A stretch of 63,284 nucleotides of DNA from Aurantiochytrium sp. KH105 (Eukaryota; Sar; Bigyra; Thraustochytrida; Thraustochytriidae), in NCBI GenBank assembly GCA_003116975.1, contig BGKB01000249.1, forward strand, positions 1 through 63,284, in the 5' to 3' direction. Below, piece after piece: positions 1 through 10,179 of this stretch; within the stretch, counting starts at the first letter, position 1, and every line of letters starts with the position of its first letter. The notes beneath the pieces are model-generated. The model did no database searches, had not been told where the DNA came from, and saw only the letters and a list, made by a program, of their open reading frames with translations. Made by a program: the position numbers and the translations under genes.

Positions 1-2
1 GC

Positions 3-137
3 ACTGGCCAGGGTGTGCACGCGCAGACCGCCCCGCTTTCTCCGGAACGCTTGCTCGATGTTCCCCGCGTCGCCCCAGACTATAGTATGGTGTATGGGAG
101 TTTGATGGAAGTTTTCCCCTCCGTTCTCTGTTCATGA
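3..137 (+). CDS. Possible C-terminal end of an upstream gene (partial)
   Basis: One plus-strand frame is open from the left edge for 44 codons and stops with TGA at 135-137. Codon use (ACC, GCC, GAG-type, mixed third bases) resembles the genes nearby. The translated tail has no motif I recognise. It may instead be chance, because the region is short and no start is visible. Low confidence. Confidence 0.25.
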   Translation, partial: TGQGVHAQTAPLSPERLLDVPRVAPDYSMVYGSLMEVFPSVLCS

Positions 138-373
138 ACGTGGCGTTCTATTTGACCGTTCATGGGCGAGGCACGGCACTGCGAGAATGGCACGGGCGGG
201 ACGACGACGCCGCACAGCGATAGCTCGCAGTCGCGCGCAGCAGCAAACGCGCAGAGGAGAAACACCAAGGGACCTCGTGCGCCGTAGGCGCAGACACCAT
301 TTGGGCAGCAGCATAGCATAGAAAGCCTTGACCGGCGGCTCATGCTGGCAAAAGAGCGCCAAGGGTGGCCGCA

Positions 374-3289
374 ATGGGGCTCGCTTCGTCCTCGGGCTAC
401 GCCGAGCAAGAGGTCCTGGTCAACGTGAAGGAGGAGATTATCGTGGAGCAACACGTCGAAGACGAAAACGAAGAAGATGCTTCAAAGGCGGCGACAAGCA
501 TGCCGCGACGAGGATCGAGCGCGCGTCGCAGCATTGTCGTCGTCGAGGGCCCAGATGATGGCTACGGCGTGAGTGACGACGAAGACTTGCCCCATGGAAA
601 CATGAGCGAAATGTCCAGCTTGCGGGAATGCCTTTTCCAGAGTGATAGCGAAGCTGACGATGACAATGACGAGTTGGCGGCAGACGCCATCGTTTTGCCA
701 CCAGAACGAAAGGACTTTCGCGAGCAAGATCCGTCTGTGTTTACCTTGCTGGACTACTTGGGTGTCCAACCTCAGCCAGGAATTGGCGCATTGCAGGTTG
801 TTGAGCTCGTCTTGCCATTCTGTGGCATGTCTCATAGCTATTATCCACGCATTGACCATTTTGTGATGCGGATTCTTCACAACGCGAAAGAGGAAGTTCA
901 AAACGACGCACGCGAGTGGCGTGACGACGTGGGAAATAACCTGCTCATGCGAGCTTGTCTCTCCAAGTCGATAGTTCTCGCCACCTTTTTAGTGGAGACC
1001 ACCAAGTTTGACCCAGGATTCGCGAGATCCGGAACTGGTGAAACGTCTCTACATGTGGCCACGCGGAACGGTCTCTTTGTGCTCACCGAGATGCTCTTGC
1101 GTCACGGCGCCCCACACTCGCCCTCGGACCGACGACTACGAACCCCTCTCCACTATGCTGCTGCGTCTGGGGACGCGACGACGGTTGCTCTATTACTTTT
1201 GTACGGCGCAGATCCACGACGACAGGATGAGTCTGGGAAAACCGCCATTGACTACGCATTGATGCGTGAAGACGCCAAAGATTGTGTGTCTTTGCTTCAT
1301 ACGCACTCTCACTGGGTAGCCTACCAGGACCGACGGTCGGGTCGCACCTTTTACGAGAACTCTGTCACAAAGGAGACGACCTTTCAGCGGCCTCTTAACG
1401 TTACGAAGGACATGGCATCTGTTGTTCACGAAGCCACTAAGACCTTGCAGAAACAGGAGCCGCAGCGTGCTCGTAAAAGGGACAATGACCAGGATCAGGA
1501 TCAACACGTTTCAAAAGCCGCAAGCGGACGTGCAGCTGTCACTGCAGCAGCAGCAGCAGCTTTTCTCTCCGGTCGCAGCAGCGCCCGTAGCAGCAGCACT
1601 ACTGGGAGCAGCAACAGCAACAACAGCATCATTTCACGGAGACGAGCCGTGTTGGCACGAATGAAGACGTGGAGAGACCTTGCTTGGCGCGAGGGCATCC
1701 GCAAAGCCTCGCAGCGGCGGCACATTCGCTCGCTTCAAGCCGTGCGCGAGTACCAGGAACGAGTACTGCGAGGCGAGGCCGCGGTAATGACGCTCAATGA
1801 AAGCGAGGTATCCAAACTGAGGGCAGAACTGTCAGCGGTGGTAAGTGACCAACGCATCAAAGAAGATGAGATGGAGAACCTACGAGAACGTCTTGAGCGA
1901 GAGCGAAGCGCTCGCGAGAAAATTGCTCTTGCACTTCAAGAGGCCCGCAACAAGGTCGAGGAAGCGCAGCGCGCACGCTCTGATGCTGCCGCCAAAGAAT
2001 CTGCCGACGCAGAAGCTCTTGCAAGTCGTCTCGCAAAGCTCGAAGCTGATCTGGCGGCCAAGGCAGAGGAAAATGAGCGGCTGAAAAATGATGTGCGCAC
2101 AGAGCGAGAGCTGCGTCGCAAGACGCACAATCAACATATTGACCTACTGGGTGCCATTCGCGTCTTTTGCCGGATTCGACCCATAAACGCGCGCGAAAAA
2201 ACGATTGCTCAGCAAAAGCCTCAAACAAAGGTGCCCGCAGTTCTTCCGGCAAATGAGGCCACACTTGGTGGAGACCCCGACACATGCGCGGTACCAAGCA
2301 AAGACAAGAACTTTCCGTGCGATGCTTGCTTTGGACCGCGAACCTCCCAAGCAGAGGTCTTTGAGCAGGTGGAGCCTCTTGTCCAGTCGTGCGTGGACGG
2401 CTTCAACGTGTGTGTCTTCGCGTATGGGCAAACAGGATCTGGCAAGTCGTATACCATGTTTGGTCCGAACGCCGGGGGTGGCGCACAAGCTGAAAGCCAA
2501 GGAATTGCGCCGCGTTCAGTGTACTCTCTGTTTGCGCTTTTGAACGAAAATGTCCGTGGCCGACCCGGGTCGCAAGCGACAGTGTCTTGCTATGGTGTAG
2601 AGCTCTACAACAACCAATTACGAGATCTCCTTGCCGAGGATCCGGGGGACCAGGGCGGCAAACTTAAGATTCGGAAGGATCGCGCAGGGTCCGTCTGCGT
2701 CGAAGGGGTCCGCACCGAGACCGTCACGGATGCAAAAGCTGCGCTAGCTCTGATGGCAACGATGCAGAGCAAGCGTGTCGTTGCTGCCACAAAGATGAAC
2801 GCGGAAAGCTCGCGTTCTCATTTTGTGTATTGTCTTCTGATTGAGTCGACGAGTGCCGAGCTCAAGGCCAGAGTCAAGGGAAAACTTACTCTTGTAGACT
2901 TGGCAGGGTCGGAAAAGGTTGACCAGTCGGGTGTGACAGGTCAGGGGCTCAAGGAAGCTGTAGCGATCAATCAGTCATTGACTGCGCTTGGCGATGTCAT
3001 TTCGGCGCTGACAAGCAAAGCCAAGTTCGTCCCTTACCGCAACAACATTCTCACGCAACTCATGCAGGACTCCATTGGCGGCAATGCCAAGACACTCATG
3101 TTTATTAACGTGTCACCTTCGCCAGATGCTGTTGCCGAGACAGTCAATAGTCTGCAATACGGGACGAGGGTCAAGCAGATTCGCAATCACACTGCGAAGA
3201 ATCTTGAGACGGAGGAGATTCGCGAGCTACGACAACAGCTTCACGCGTTGCAGCAGCGTGTTGCAGCGCAAGGAGGGTCATCTCAATGA
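374..3289 (+). CDS. C-terminal-motor kinesin (kinesin-14 type) with ankyrin repeats and WW-like motif
   Basis: Predicted 971-residue microtubule motor. I chose the ATG at 374; the frame is open nine bases further up, but only to a GTG. Order of parts: acidic N-terminus; ankyrin repeats at about residues 185-310 (typical TPLHYAAASGD core); a WW-like motif at about 313-340 in which the second tryptophan is replaced by phenylalanine; a Gln/Ala/Ser-rich low-complexity stretch; a basic helix at about 425-470; a coiled coil at about 480-585; and the motor domain from about 590 to 940. The motor shows a kinesin-14-like neck (LLGAIRVFCRIRP), the P-loop GQTGSGKSYTMFG near 685, switch I NAESSRSHF and switch II LVDLAGSEK. 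The C-terminal motor preceded by coiled coil suggests a minus-end-directed motor, by family knowledge. The ankyrin and WW parts suggest cargo or scaffold binding. It is convergent with the next gene. Confidence 0.93.
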   Translation: MGLASSSGYAEQEVLVNVKEEIIVEQHVEDENEEDASKAATSMPRRGSSARRSIVVVEGPDDGYGVSDDEDLPHGNMSEMSSLRECLFQSDSEADDDNDELAADAIVLPPERKDFREQDPSVFTLLDYLGVQPQPGIGALQVVELVLPFCGMSHSYYPRIDHFVMRILHNAKEEVQNDAREWRDDVGNNLLMRACLSKSIVLATFLVETTKFDPGFARSGTGETSLHVATRNGLFVLTEMLLRHGAPHSPSDRRLRTPLHYAAASGDATTVALLLLYGADPRRQDESGKTAIDYALMREDAKDCVSLLHTHSHWVAYQDRRSGRTFYENSVTKETTFQRPLNVTKDMASVVHEATKTLQKQEPQRARKRDNDQDQDQHVSKAASGRAAVTAAAAAAFLSGRSSARSSSTTGSSNSNNSIISRRRAVLARMKTWRDLAWREGIRKASQRRHIRSLQAVREYQERVLRGEAAVMTLNESEVSKLRAELSAVVSDQRIKEDEMENLRERLERERSAREKIALALQEARNKVEEAQRARSDAAAKESADAEALASRLAKLEADLAAKAEENERLKNDVRTERELRRKTHNQHIDLLGAIRVFCRIRPINAREKTIAQQKPQTKVPAVLPANEATLGGDPDTCAVPSKDKNFPCDACFGPRTSQAEVFEQVEPLVQSCVDGFNVCVFAYGQTGSGKSYTMFGPNAGGGAQAESQGIAPRSVYSLFALLNENVRGRPGSQATVSCYGVELYNNQLRDLLAEDPGDQGGKLKIRKDRAGSVCVEGVRTETVTDAKAALALMATMQSKRVVAATKMNAESSRSHFVYCLLIESTSAELKARVKGKLTLVDLAGSEKVDQSGVTGQGLKEAVAINQSLTALGDVISALTSKAKFVPYRNNILTQLMQDSIGGNAKTLMFINVSPSPDAVAETVNSLQYGTRVKQIRNHTAKNLETEEIRELRQQLHALQQRVAAQGGSSQ

Positions 3290-3650
3290 GGACGAGACAC
3301 AGGTATTGTTATCAATTAGAAAAAATAACAAGAGATTGAGGGTGGAAAGGCAATAGGTGTAAAGATTTTTATAAATGTATGCTTTCTGCGCTGGATGATA
3401 TTTGACTTGTATACAACTTTCGCGTGTCTGTCAACTCGGGGTGAGTGTCCATGTTCTTTGGCGGTGTTTTCCTCTTTCTAGCAATGTCTACAAATTATTC
3501 TCTTGTGCTGATTGCGAAGCGAAAAGTAGATGTGGCATTGATTATGGGCTGTGCTGATGGGAGATAAATTGTTTTTAAAGTTATCCTAATCTCTCGCTCG
3601 TTCACTTCTCTTCACTTTCTCAGTCATTTGCTCAGAGTGTGATCTTGTTT
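3290..3650. other. Convergent intergenic region
   Basis: Spacer between two convergent genes, more AT-rich than the coding DNA on either side. It must hold both 3' untranslated regions. I see no canonical AATAAA in a clear position and no ORF worth calling. Confidence 0.6.
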
Positions 3651-6329
3651 TCAATAATTGCGCCCATCACGGCGCATCGGTGATCTTGATCGAATGGGCC
3701 GTCGCGGCGCCCCGCGATCGTCTCTGTAGCGCGGACGGCCACCACCGCCATTGCGGCCTCCGTGCCTGCCGGCATCAGAGCTGCGATCCGAGGCGGCCAC
3801 GCTAGGGTGGCGAGGACGGTCATCGCGCATTGAGGGTGTTGGCGAGTGCTGACCGCGACGGTCGTTAAAGTCTCGTGGTCCACCACGGTTGTTGAGGTTG
3901 TTATTGTTGTGGTTGTTGTTGTTATTGTTGCTCATATTGTCACGATGATTATCGCGGCCTCCATCCCGTCCACGACCCGGGGGTCCTCGGCCAGGGGGTC
4001 CACGACCACCGCCTCGGCCACGCATGCGCTCCTCGAAGCGGTCTATGATTTGATTGGCCATTTCATAGACGAGATGAATGGCCTGTTCGACGTTTTCTGC
4101 GTTCTCAGAGTACACGAGAACCTCGAAAGGGCCGACAATATTGCCCTGATTCTGATTGCTCGGCGCGCCAAGCGCCTTGACAATACAGCGCACGCCGCAG
4201 TTCTGAATGCGCTGGATATTGCTGCCTCCCTTGCCGATAATACGATGAGCTGCTTTGAAGTCTTGGGAAAAGGGCACGTTCACGGCGACGGATCGACCGA
4301 TCTCGTTGTTCCTCGAGTCGGGAATGTCGTGAACACTGATACCCGGGGGAAAATTGGCGGCTGCCTCTGCAGCGTCGGGAACCGGTGTGGGTGGCGCCCC
4401 GGCAGCGCGAGCAAAGAGGTTGGCAAGCTGCTGCATTTGCTTGGGCTCAACAGGAGTAAAGGCTGATGCCATCCCGCCATCAGTGACCAGAACGGTGGCG
4501 GGGACCTGGCGCATATTCAGAGGCGGAGCCTCCATGACGCGCCGGGTCCGAACTTGAAGCGGGAGCGAAGACTCGCCATCGTCGTTGGGCCCAACAAAAA
4601 GCATGGGCTCAATCATCTCCTCTGCGGCCCCGAGGGCTTCAAAAACGCCAACGAGTTTGCCAGCCTGCACATCAAGAAGCACAAGGGGCGTGCCGGGCTG
4701 AATGACGGCCATGGCAGACTTTTGGGCATACGTGCCGGCCAGAACACCAGAGCGGACCATTTCGTGGCAGAACCGCTCGCGATCGCACCCAATCACAAAT
4801 CCTGGGCGCCTAATGTGGATCGAGCCAGGTGCCACGGGGACGCCACCAGGACCCAAAACCTGGTCACTTCCCGCGCTGCTTGCACCAGCATCGCGAGTGT
4901 CGCGGCCTCCTGGACCGCTTCCACCACCATAGCCTCCGGGGCCCGGACCGTTTGGTCCACGAGTCGACACCGCGCGACGGAAGTTTGGATTTTCTTTTTC
5001 AAAGTTGGTCCACTGCTCAATGTGCTCGTCGATGGCATCGTATAGCGATGGATCCGGACCTTCCATGTGCACGGACAGCTTGACATCACCAATTTGCGAG
5101 ACGTCGACGGCAAAATGAGGCTGCCTGTACATCATGACGAGCAGAGCGTGGCCCTCGGGCACTGGGAGCTCCGTGCACTCGTAGGCCATGGCGACCGGGA
5201 GGTCAGCCTTGACATCGGGCTCGGGCACACGGAGAAATGCCGTGGCTGTGAAGTCGAGCGAGCACGTGTAGACCCACTCGACCTTGAACATGAAGGCATG
5301 ATTATTTGCCTCTGGCGGAAGATCGACGATGGGCACGTTGAGATCGACCTCGACGCGGCTACGCATAATGGCGCATCCTGTGAATTGGGAACAGTCGTTT
5401 GCAGCAAAAATGATGTAGACTTGTGGCGCAGTATCGTACAGGCGATTGAGTTGGTTCATAAAGCACGGAAGCACAGACCACGCACTGTACTTGAGCGAAG
5501 CGGCGACGTGATCCATTGAAGTTGTTCGTACGATTACATAGGCCGGAGTTCCGAGCTCCCCGTTGGCTTGAAAGATTTCCTTGTCAGGAGTGTCGAGGTC
5601 GTCGCCAAGATCGTCGAGAGGATTGATTAGAGCGCCCGCCTGGCGGCCCGCGGTCTGGAAGTTTTCTACGATATCATCGAGAGGCGTTTTTGGCGGTGTA
5701 ACCCGCTCGGCGCCTTCTCCCTCGCCGCCACGCTGGCGCAGCTCTTGTACGCCGTGCGCAAAATGACAGCGCTGTCCAAAGGGGCAATCGCCGGTCTGTT
5801 TCCAATGTTTGCAAATGGAGACTTTGTAGTTCTCGTTGTGCTGGACAATGGTCTTCTTCTCGATACCATCTTCGGTGGAGGTGATTTCCATTACGGTCAT
5901 TTTATTGTCTCCAATTTCATCCCAGGGAACGACCTCAGGGAGTTCTTCGGGAGCGTGTCGTACGTGACGAAAGTGGCACGTCTGACCTTTGCGGCAAAAG
6001 CCAATCTTGTAAAAGAGACACTCGACGCGATCTTCTTCCTTGGTGTGTTTAAAGATGCAGTCTGGGACCTGGCACTTTTCGCCCCAGCGACACTCGGGCA
6101 TGCGCGAGGGATTGAGCTCATGAAGGTACTCGCAGTCTTCCATTTTCATGCAGAGATCTTTGACCCAGTGACGGCATACGACGGTCTTGTAGCGCTGCTC
6201 GCGCGACTTGACGACCTGCTCGCTTTTGCCGCCTTTGTTCTGGACGGATCTGGCCGTATCCAGCTCGAAATCGAAGAGCATTCTGTGGTCGGCGCCATCG
6301 CGCTGGAAGTCTGGCTTGAGCACGAGCAT
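3651..6329 (-). CDS. CPSF30-like CCCH zinc-finger protein with YTH, DCD-like and KH domains
   Basis: Predicted 892-residue RNA-binding protein, ATG at 6329. Four CCCH fingers are visible: residues 52-70, 80-95, 104-121 and 173-192. The first is very like CPSF30/CPSF4 (VVCRHWVKDLC). A YTH domain spans about 262-405, with cage-type tryptophans at W284 (in KYSAW) and W352 (in FKVEWVY). A DCD-like domain follows at about 507-610 (GFVIGCDRE, GVFEALG, LPLQVRTRR). A KH domain at about 683-765 has the GKGG loop at 699-702. The tail, about 769-892, is rich in RGG and Asn. Plants and apicomplexans are known to carry CPSF30-YTH proteins that read m6A during 3' end formation; DCD and KH are additional here. 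The likely role is nuclear pre-mRNA cleavage and polyadenylation guided by m6A. It is divergent from the CinA-type gene. Confidence 0.9.
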   Translation of the reverse strand: MLVLKPDFQRDGADHRMLFDFELDTARSVQNKGGKSEQVVKSREQRYKTVVCRHWVKDLCMKMEDCEYLHELNPSRMPECRWGEKCQVPDCIFKHTKEEDRVECLFYKIGFCRKGQTCHFRHVRHAPEELPEVVPWDEIGDNKMTVMEITSTEDGIEKKTIVQHNENYKVSICKHWKQTGDCPFGQRCHFAHGVQELRQRGGEGEGAERVTPPKTPLDDIVENFQTAGRQAGALINPLDDLGDDLDTPDKEIFQANGELGTPAYVIVRTTSMDHVAASLKYSAWSVLPCFMNQLNRLYDTAPQVYIIFAANDCSQFTGCAIMRSRVEVDLNVPIVDLPPEANNHAFMFKVEWVYTCSLDFTATAFLRVPEPDVKADLPVAMAYECTELPVPEGHALLVMMYRQPHFAVDVSQIGDVKLSVHMEGPDPSLYDAIDEHIEQWTNFEKENPNFRRAVSTRGPNGPGPGGYGGGSGPGGRDTRDAGASSAGSDQVLGPGGVPVAPGSIHIRRPGFVIGCDRERFCHEMVRSGVLAGTYAQKSAMAVIQPGTPLVLLDVQAGKLVGVFEALGAAEEMIEPMLFVGPNDDGESSLPLQVRTRRVMEAPPLNMRQVPATVLVTDGGMASAFTPVEPKQMQQLANLFARAAGAPPTPVPDAAEAAANFPPGISVHDIPDSRNNEIGRSVAVNVPFSQDFKAAHRIIGKGGSNIQRIQNCGVRCIVKALGAPSNQNQGNIVGPFEVLVYSENAENVEQAIHLVYEMANQIIDRFEERMRGRGGGRGPPGRGPPGRGRDGGRDNHRDNMSNNNNNNHNNNNLNNRGGPRDFNDRRGQHSPTPSMRDDRPRHPSVAASDRSSDAGRHGGRNGGGGRPRYRDDRGAPRRPIRSRSPMRRDGRNY

Positions 6330-6802
6330 CTTTGGCTTGCTTGTGGCCGCGGCGCGAGAGAGGCGAGAAGAAGAGGTGCGGGCGCTCTCCGTCGTCCCGA
6401 GCGGGCTCGATGTTTATATTTTCTTTACTCGTCCGCTCGCAAGTAGGACGCGACAGCAGCAGCGTCACGCGGTTGCAGTCGAGGACGCGCGGCAGACCAC
6501 CGCGGCGGCGGCGACGGCGGCGGAGGCGGCGGCGCCAACAGCAACGGCGCGCGGGGAGTGAGTGAGTGAGTGATTGAGTGATTATGGATGAGAGCTGCCG
6601 GAGCGCCGCTACCGCCGAGAGAGCACTTCTAGAACTTTCATAATTTATGTAACATGGGAAACCGTTTTTCTCGATTTTTCTAGAACGTTTGGAATGTTTG
6701 ATGTGTTTGTAATTTGCGCAACCCCTTTTGCCTCCCAACACCGAAGCAAAAAAAGCGACGGAAGCAGTGCCAGAACTGTAGAAGAGCGAGCAAGCGCGAA
6801 GC
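6330..6802. promoter_or_regulatory. Divergent promoter region (CPSF30-like / CinA-like)
   Basis: Head-to-head spacer of 473 bases that must contain both promoters. It holds a GTGA-type short repeat (about 6557-6586) and an AT-rich segment (about 6640-6720). I cannot identify a TATA box with confidence. Confidence 0.4.
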
Positions 6803-7547
6803 ATGGACGCCGAGCGCGCCGCGCGAGCGGCACGACTGCTGGCCAAGTACAAGCAGCGCGTGGCTGTGGTCGAGGCGACGTCAGGAGGACTCATTGGGTA
6901 AGCTGGGAGAGGAGCAGAAGTCCCGGTCGAGCAAGGCGGGAATCCTTTCTTTCTCCTGGCCCGAAAGACGGACGGACGGACAGACTGACTCAGACTTGCC
7001 TGCTTTTCTGCAATCATCACCACGTTCAATTGAATGTGCCGGCGACTTTGCGATCAATGTTGCTGTGTCTACTCTTTTTAATAGTGCGAGTTTGCTGGGA
7101 TGTCCTGGAGCGAGCCAATTCTTCATTTCATCGTGCGTTGTGTACTCGGGCCGTGGATACAAGAACTTTTTGCCGCCCAAGGCGCTCGAAGCTGCATCAG
7201 TCTTTGACCGGGAAAACAATTACAAGAACAAGGCCAACTATGTAGAGAGCAAAAAGCTCTTTGCAGAGTCTGTTGCTCCCATCATGCGAGAGCATTACCG
7301 GGCGGATTGGTGCGTCGTGGAGTCTGGAACTTCGGGTCCGACATTTTACATTCCGGGTGTGGAAGCCGGATTCACGGCCGTGGGCGTGGCGGGTCCGCCG
7401 CATCCACGAACGGGAAAGCCTGTGCTTGCTGTCCGAGTCATCGAGACCTCTTCGACAGACCGCGTCACCAACATGGCTGCCTTCACCACAACGGCCTTGG
7501 ACCTTTTGGCGGACACACTTGAGGACTTTCATGGTTCCACACTCTAG
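6803..7547 (+). CDS. CinA C-terminal-domain protein (nicotinamide-nucleotide amidase-like), two exons
   Basis: Spliced gene: exon 1 at 6803-6897, intron 6898-7084 (GTAAGC donor, pyrimidine-rich TTTTTAATAG acceptor), exon 2 at 7085-7547; 185 residues. The join makes a Gly codon and restores the CinA core: exon 1 ends VEATSGGLI and exon 2 continues GASLLGCPGAS, then VVYSGRGYKNF. Bacterial CinA/PncC domains have the matching ESCTGG-like loop followed by a PGSS and AYSN pattern. Known family members deamidate NMN to nicotinate mononucleotide. Here the loop reads EATSGG, so the usual Cys is replaced by Ser. The length fits a lone amidase domain of about 160 residues, without the N-terminal MoaB-like domain of full CinA. 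No targeting signal is obvious. Confidence is high for the family and moderate for the activity. Confidence 0.85.
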
Positions 7548-8849
7548 ACGAAGGTCTTGGACCCATGCAACCACGAACGATCGATGTCCGTGAGTCATCG
7601 GCCCGGTGCACGTTGTATGCCTTATACATTCATCGAAGATCTTGTCGAGGCAGACCCAACGTGACCCGTAGTATGTTGTCTTCGTTTTTCTGAGTAAATC
7701 ATCCTTTTCTTCTTCTTCTTCTTTGAGCGGCGCTGCTGATGTCACTGTAACCTGCTTTCAACGACGAACAACAACGAGCCGCGCCGAGGACACGGGCACA
7801 ATACAGGCAACTGGGGACTCTGAGAGAGGGCTGAGAGTCCAGCCACGAAATGTCGTGTCTTACAATGGCCCTCTCGATCGGTCAGTTATGCTGGCTTTCA
7901 TCGCCTGGGGAAAGGGGTCTTTGAGGATTCCGGGGACTTTGGGTTTTCCTAAGCGTTGCAATGTAGTGCGGCTCTTTTCATTCCTCCTTCCTTCCTTCCT
8001 TCTTTTCTTTTTTTTCTCTCCGCGAGGCTGAGCACAAGAACGACCGTGTACAGCAAGCTAGCCTTCGCGATACATCTATCTGGCCGTCCGTCGGACTCGG
8101 TACGATTCTGCTAATGTCCACCATCTCAGCCGCTCCACGTTGCGCAGGCTGCACCACTGGCACCGCGGCGGTGTCCTTTCTTCCTTTTTTCCTCATTCAT
8201 TCGCCTGCCTTCGCTACGACCGACAGCGACCGCGAGAGAGGGTCGAAGACGGCACAAGCTAACAGCAGCGTAGTGGTCCACGTCCTTGCTCAGTATTCAT
8301 CCCCTCCGTATCGGACGACCCGTCCCACCCCCATCCCCAAACCATTCCCTTTCCTTTCATCAGTTGCCTTAGCCATTCGATTGCTTGATACAACAAACTC
8401 CTTGTCTTGCTCTTTGTGGCGTTGGTGCGGCTGGCGGCGGCTTGCCTCTCTCTCGCCCATGCTGCTCGTGCGGTCTCGCTCCTCACGCACGCCTGGCGAC
8501 ATGGAGACACTTTGTGCAACCCCGCGGTTGTGCGCGAGCTGCAGCTGTTGTTTGGACGATTTCATCCGTTGCGGCCGTCCATCTCAGATACGACTCAGCT
8601 CAGCTCACTCGCTGTCGCTCCCAGTCAGCCCTAACAGCCAGCCGCCACTGCCGGCAACACAACCAGCAGAAAGAAAGAACTGCGCAACTTCGCAGGTGAG
8701 GAGCCTTCGGGCATCAGCGGTCATTCAGTCGATCAAAGGAGACCAACCAACCGGCGGGGCTGTCGGCCGAGCGCGGATTTGGCGCCTTTCCCGCCGCCAT
8801 TCGCTTTCGTCTTCGTCCATCTGCCAGCGGCAACCTCGTCCTCTGCGAG

Positions 8850-8909
8850 CCTGTAGAGGACGAGCTCGCCTGTAGAGGACGAGCTCGCCTGTAGAGGACG
8901 AGCTCGCCT
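8850..8909. repeat. Three perfect 20-base tandem copies, with a preceding inverted arm
   Basis: Three head-to-tail copies of CCTGTAGAGGACGAGCTCGC at 8850-8869, 8870-8889 and 8890-8909. Just upstream, CTCGTCCTCT at 8835-8844 is the reverse complement of AGAGGACGAG inside the repeat, so the arm can pair with any of the three copies. Confidence 0.9.
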
Positions 8910-9292
8910 CGCGGCAGTCTGGACGCCGCTGCCGCTAGGCTTGCGGCCTGGATGAATTGACTGCCACACCAGTGTCTCGTCTCGACTGCTCAGGACCCAA
9001 CGGGACTCGGGGCAGGGTCTCCATTTTGTCCGACTTCATTGCTGGCAGTGGCTGTGGATGGTGGGTTGGTGGGGCAGCAGCAGCAGCTGCAGCTACAGCA
9101 GGCTCAAGACGGACGCTCTCAGGCTGGCTGGTAAGGCATGGGTCTGGGCATGACCTGGGCATGGACCTGGGGATCATGATGGTCTTGGGCATGAGCCTAG
9201 TTGTTAATGCGATGCGATGCGACGCGATGGAGCGGGAAACGATGCTGCGCTGCGCTGCAGGAAAGTTGATCAGGAGGTTGCCTGCCTAAATG

Positions 9293-9320
9293 GATGGCTG
9301 GCTGGCTGGCTGGCTGGCTA
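9293..9320. repeat. (TGGC)n microsatellite
   Basis: About five consecutive GGCT/TGGC units. The same tetranucleotide recurs near 12085-12135 and 32136-32182. Confidence 0.85.
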
Positions 9321-10179
9321 CGTGGCACGATGACTGACACCACGGGCTGGGGAAACAAATGAAGTTGTACAGTTCTGTCTGTGCGTGGCCAATACTGGCG
9401 GAAAGTTAGACGAAGTGTTGGGGAAGAATTTGGACGACGGTGATCAATGGTGATTACGCTAGTCAATGGTGGTGTTAGATGAAGAAAGAAGCCTATTTAG
9501 ACTGGCCTTGCAAACCACACCATTTGTGCCAGCACCTTTCTTTGGAAAGGTAATGTCGGCGACAACCTACGCAGGCAGGAGCGGCCGACTCATCTTGGTC
9601 TATCTATCTACAAGCGGGCGAACTGTGCCACGCCTCGGTGTGGATCTCCTGCCGCCGGGCGGTGAAGGGAGTGGCATTCGTGCCCGGCCTGGCCCTCGAG
9701 AGCAAGACGGAGACCAGGCTAAAGCAGTGGACGCGAGCGCACGACCTGCCCGTGCGTGAATGGACTGGCGAGTCCGTGGCCCTCGCCAGTTCCCTCTCGT
9801 CGAAAGCAGCAGGAGTATCGTTGCCCGTATACTAGTAGTAGAATTCGGTAGGCGAGGCAGCGGGTCGATTCGAGCGGCGCGAACTGTCCACTCCGACGGG
9901 TCACGACGCCCCGCCGCCGCGCGAGGCCTCGGCCCGTCCTGGCCGCGAGGTCCAGGCAGTCCTCTTTGGCGCGCCTCCGCCGCCGCTCCGCTCCGCCCGA
10001 GCGCGCAGCCCTCCTCGGCCAGGCGGGTCCAGGCGGCGGTCGAGTCAACGCACCTCTGAGAGCTCCGGCGCGCCTCGCTCGCTCGCCTCGCACACAGAAA
10101 GGCGCGCGAGGGCGCCACGGCCGCACGCGCCAGGGCGCAGACCGGCATCGCTGCCCGCCGTCTGCGCGCGAAGAGCTTG

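Larger units (their letters stand above)
7548..10179. other. Repeat-rich intergenic region, no supported gene
   Basis: About 2.6 kb without a convincing gene. It contains a CTTC/T-rich tract (about 7983-8020), a three-copy 20-base repeat (8850-8909), GCAGCA/GCTGCA runs near 9075-9100, a (TGGC)n run (about 9293-9320), and a GC-rich stretch before the sulfotransferase. An ORF at 8114-8875 is Ser/Arg/Cys-rich and looks like chance. Confidence 0.55.

Noticed and set aside
365..373. Upstream GTG start for the kinesin (and similar GTG/TTG extensions of other genes)
   Set aside because: Nuclear genes start at ATG as a rule; the first in-frame ATG was used at 374, 10180, 33122, 41391, 37736, 52850, 58765 and 23694.
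8114..8875. 253-codon frame with an ATG
   Set aside because: Ser/Arg/Pro/Cys-rich, no hydrophobic or structured domain, codon use unlike the real genes nearby.
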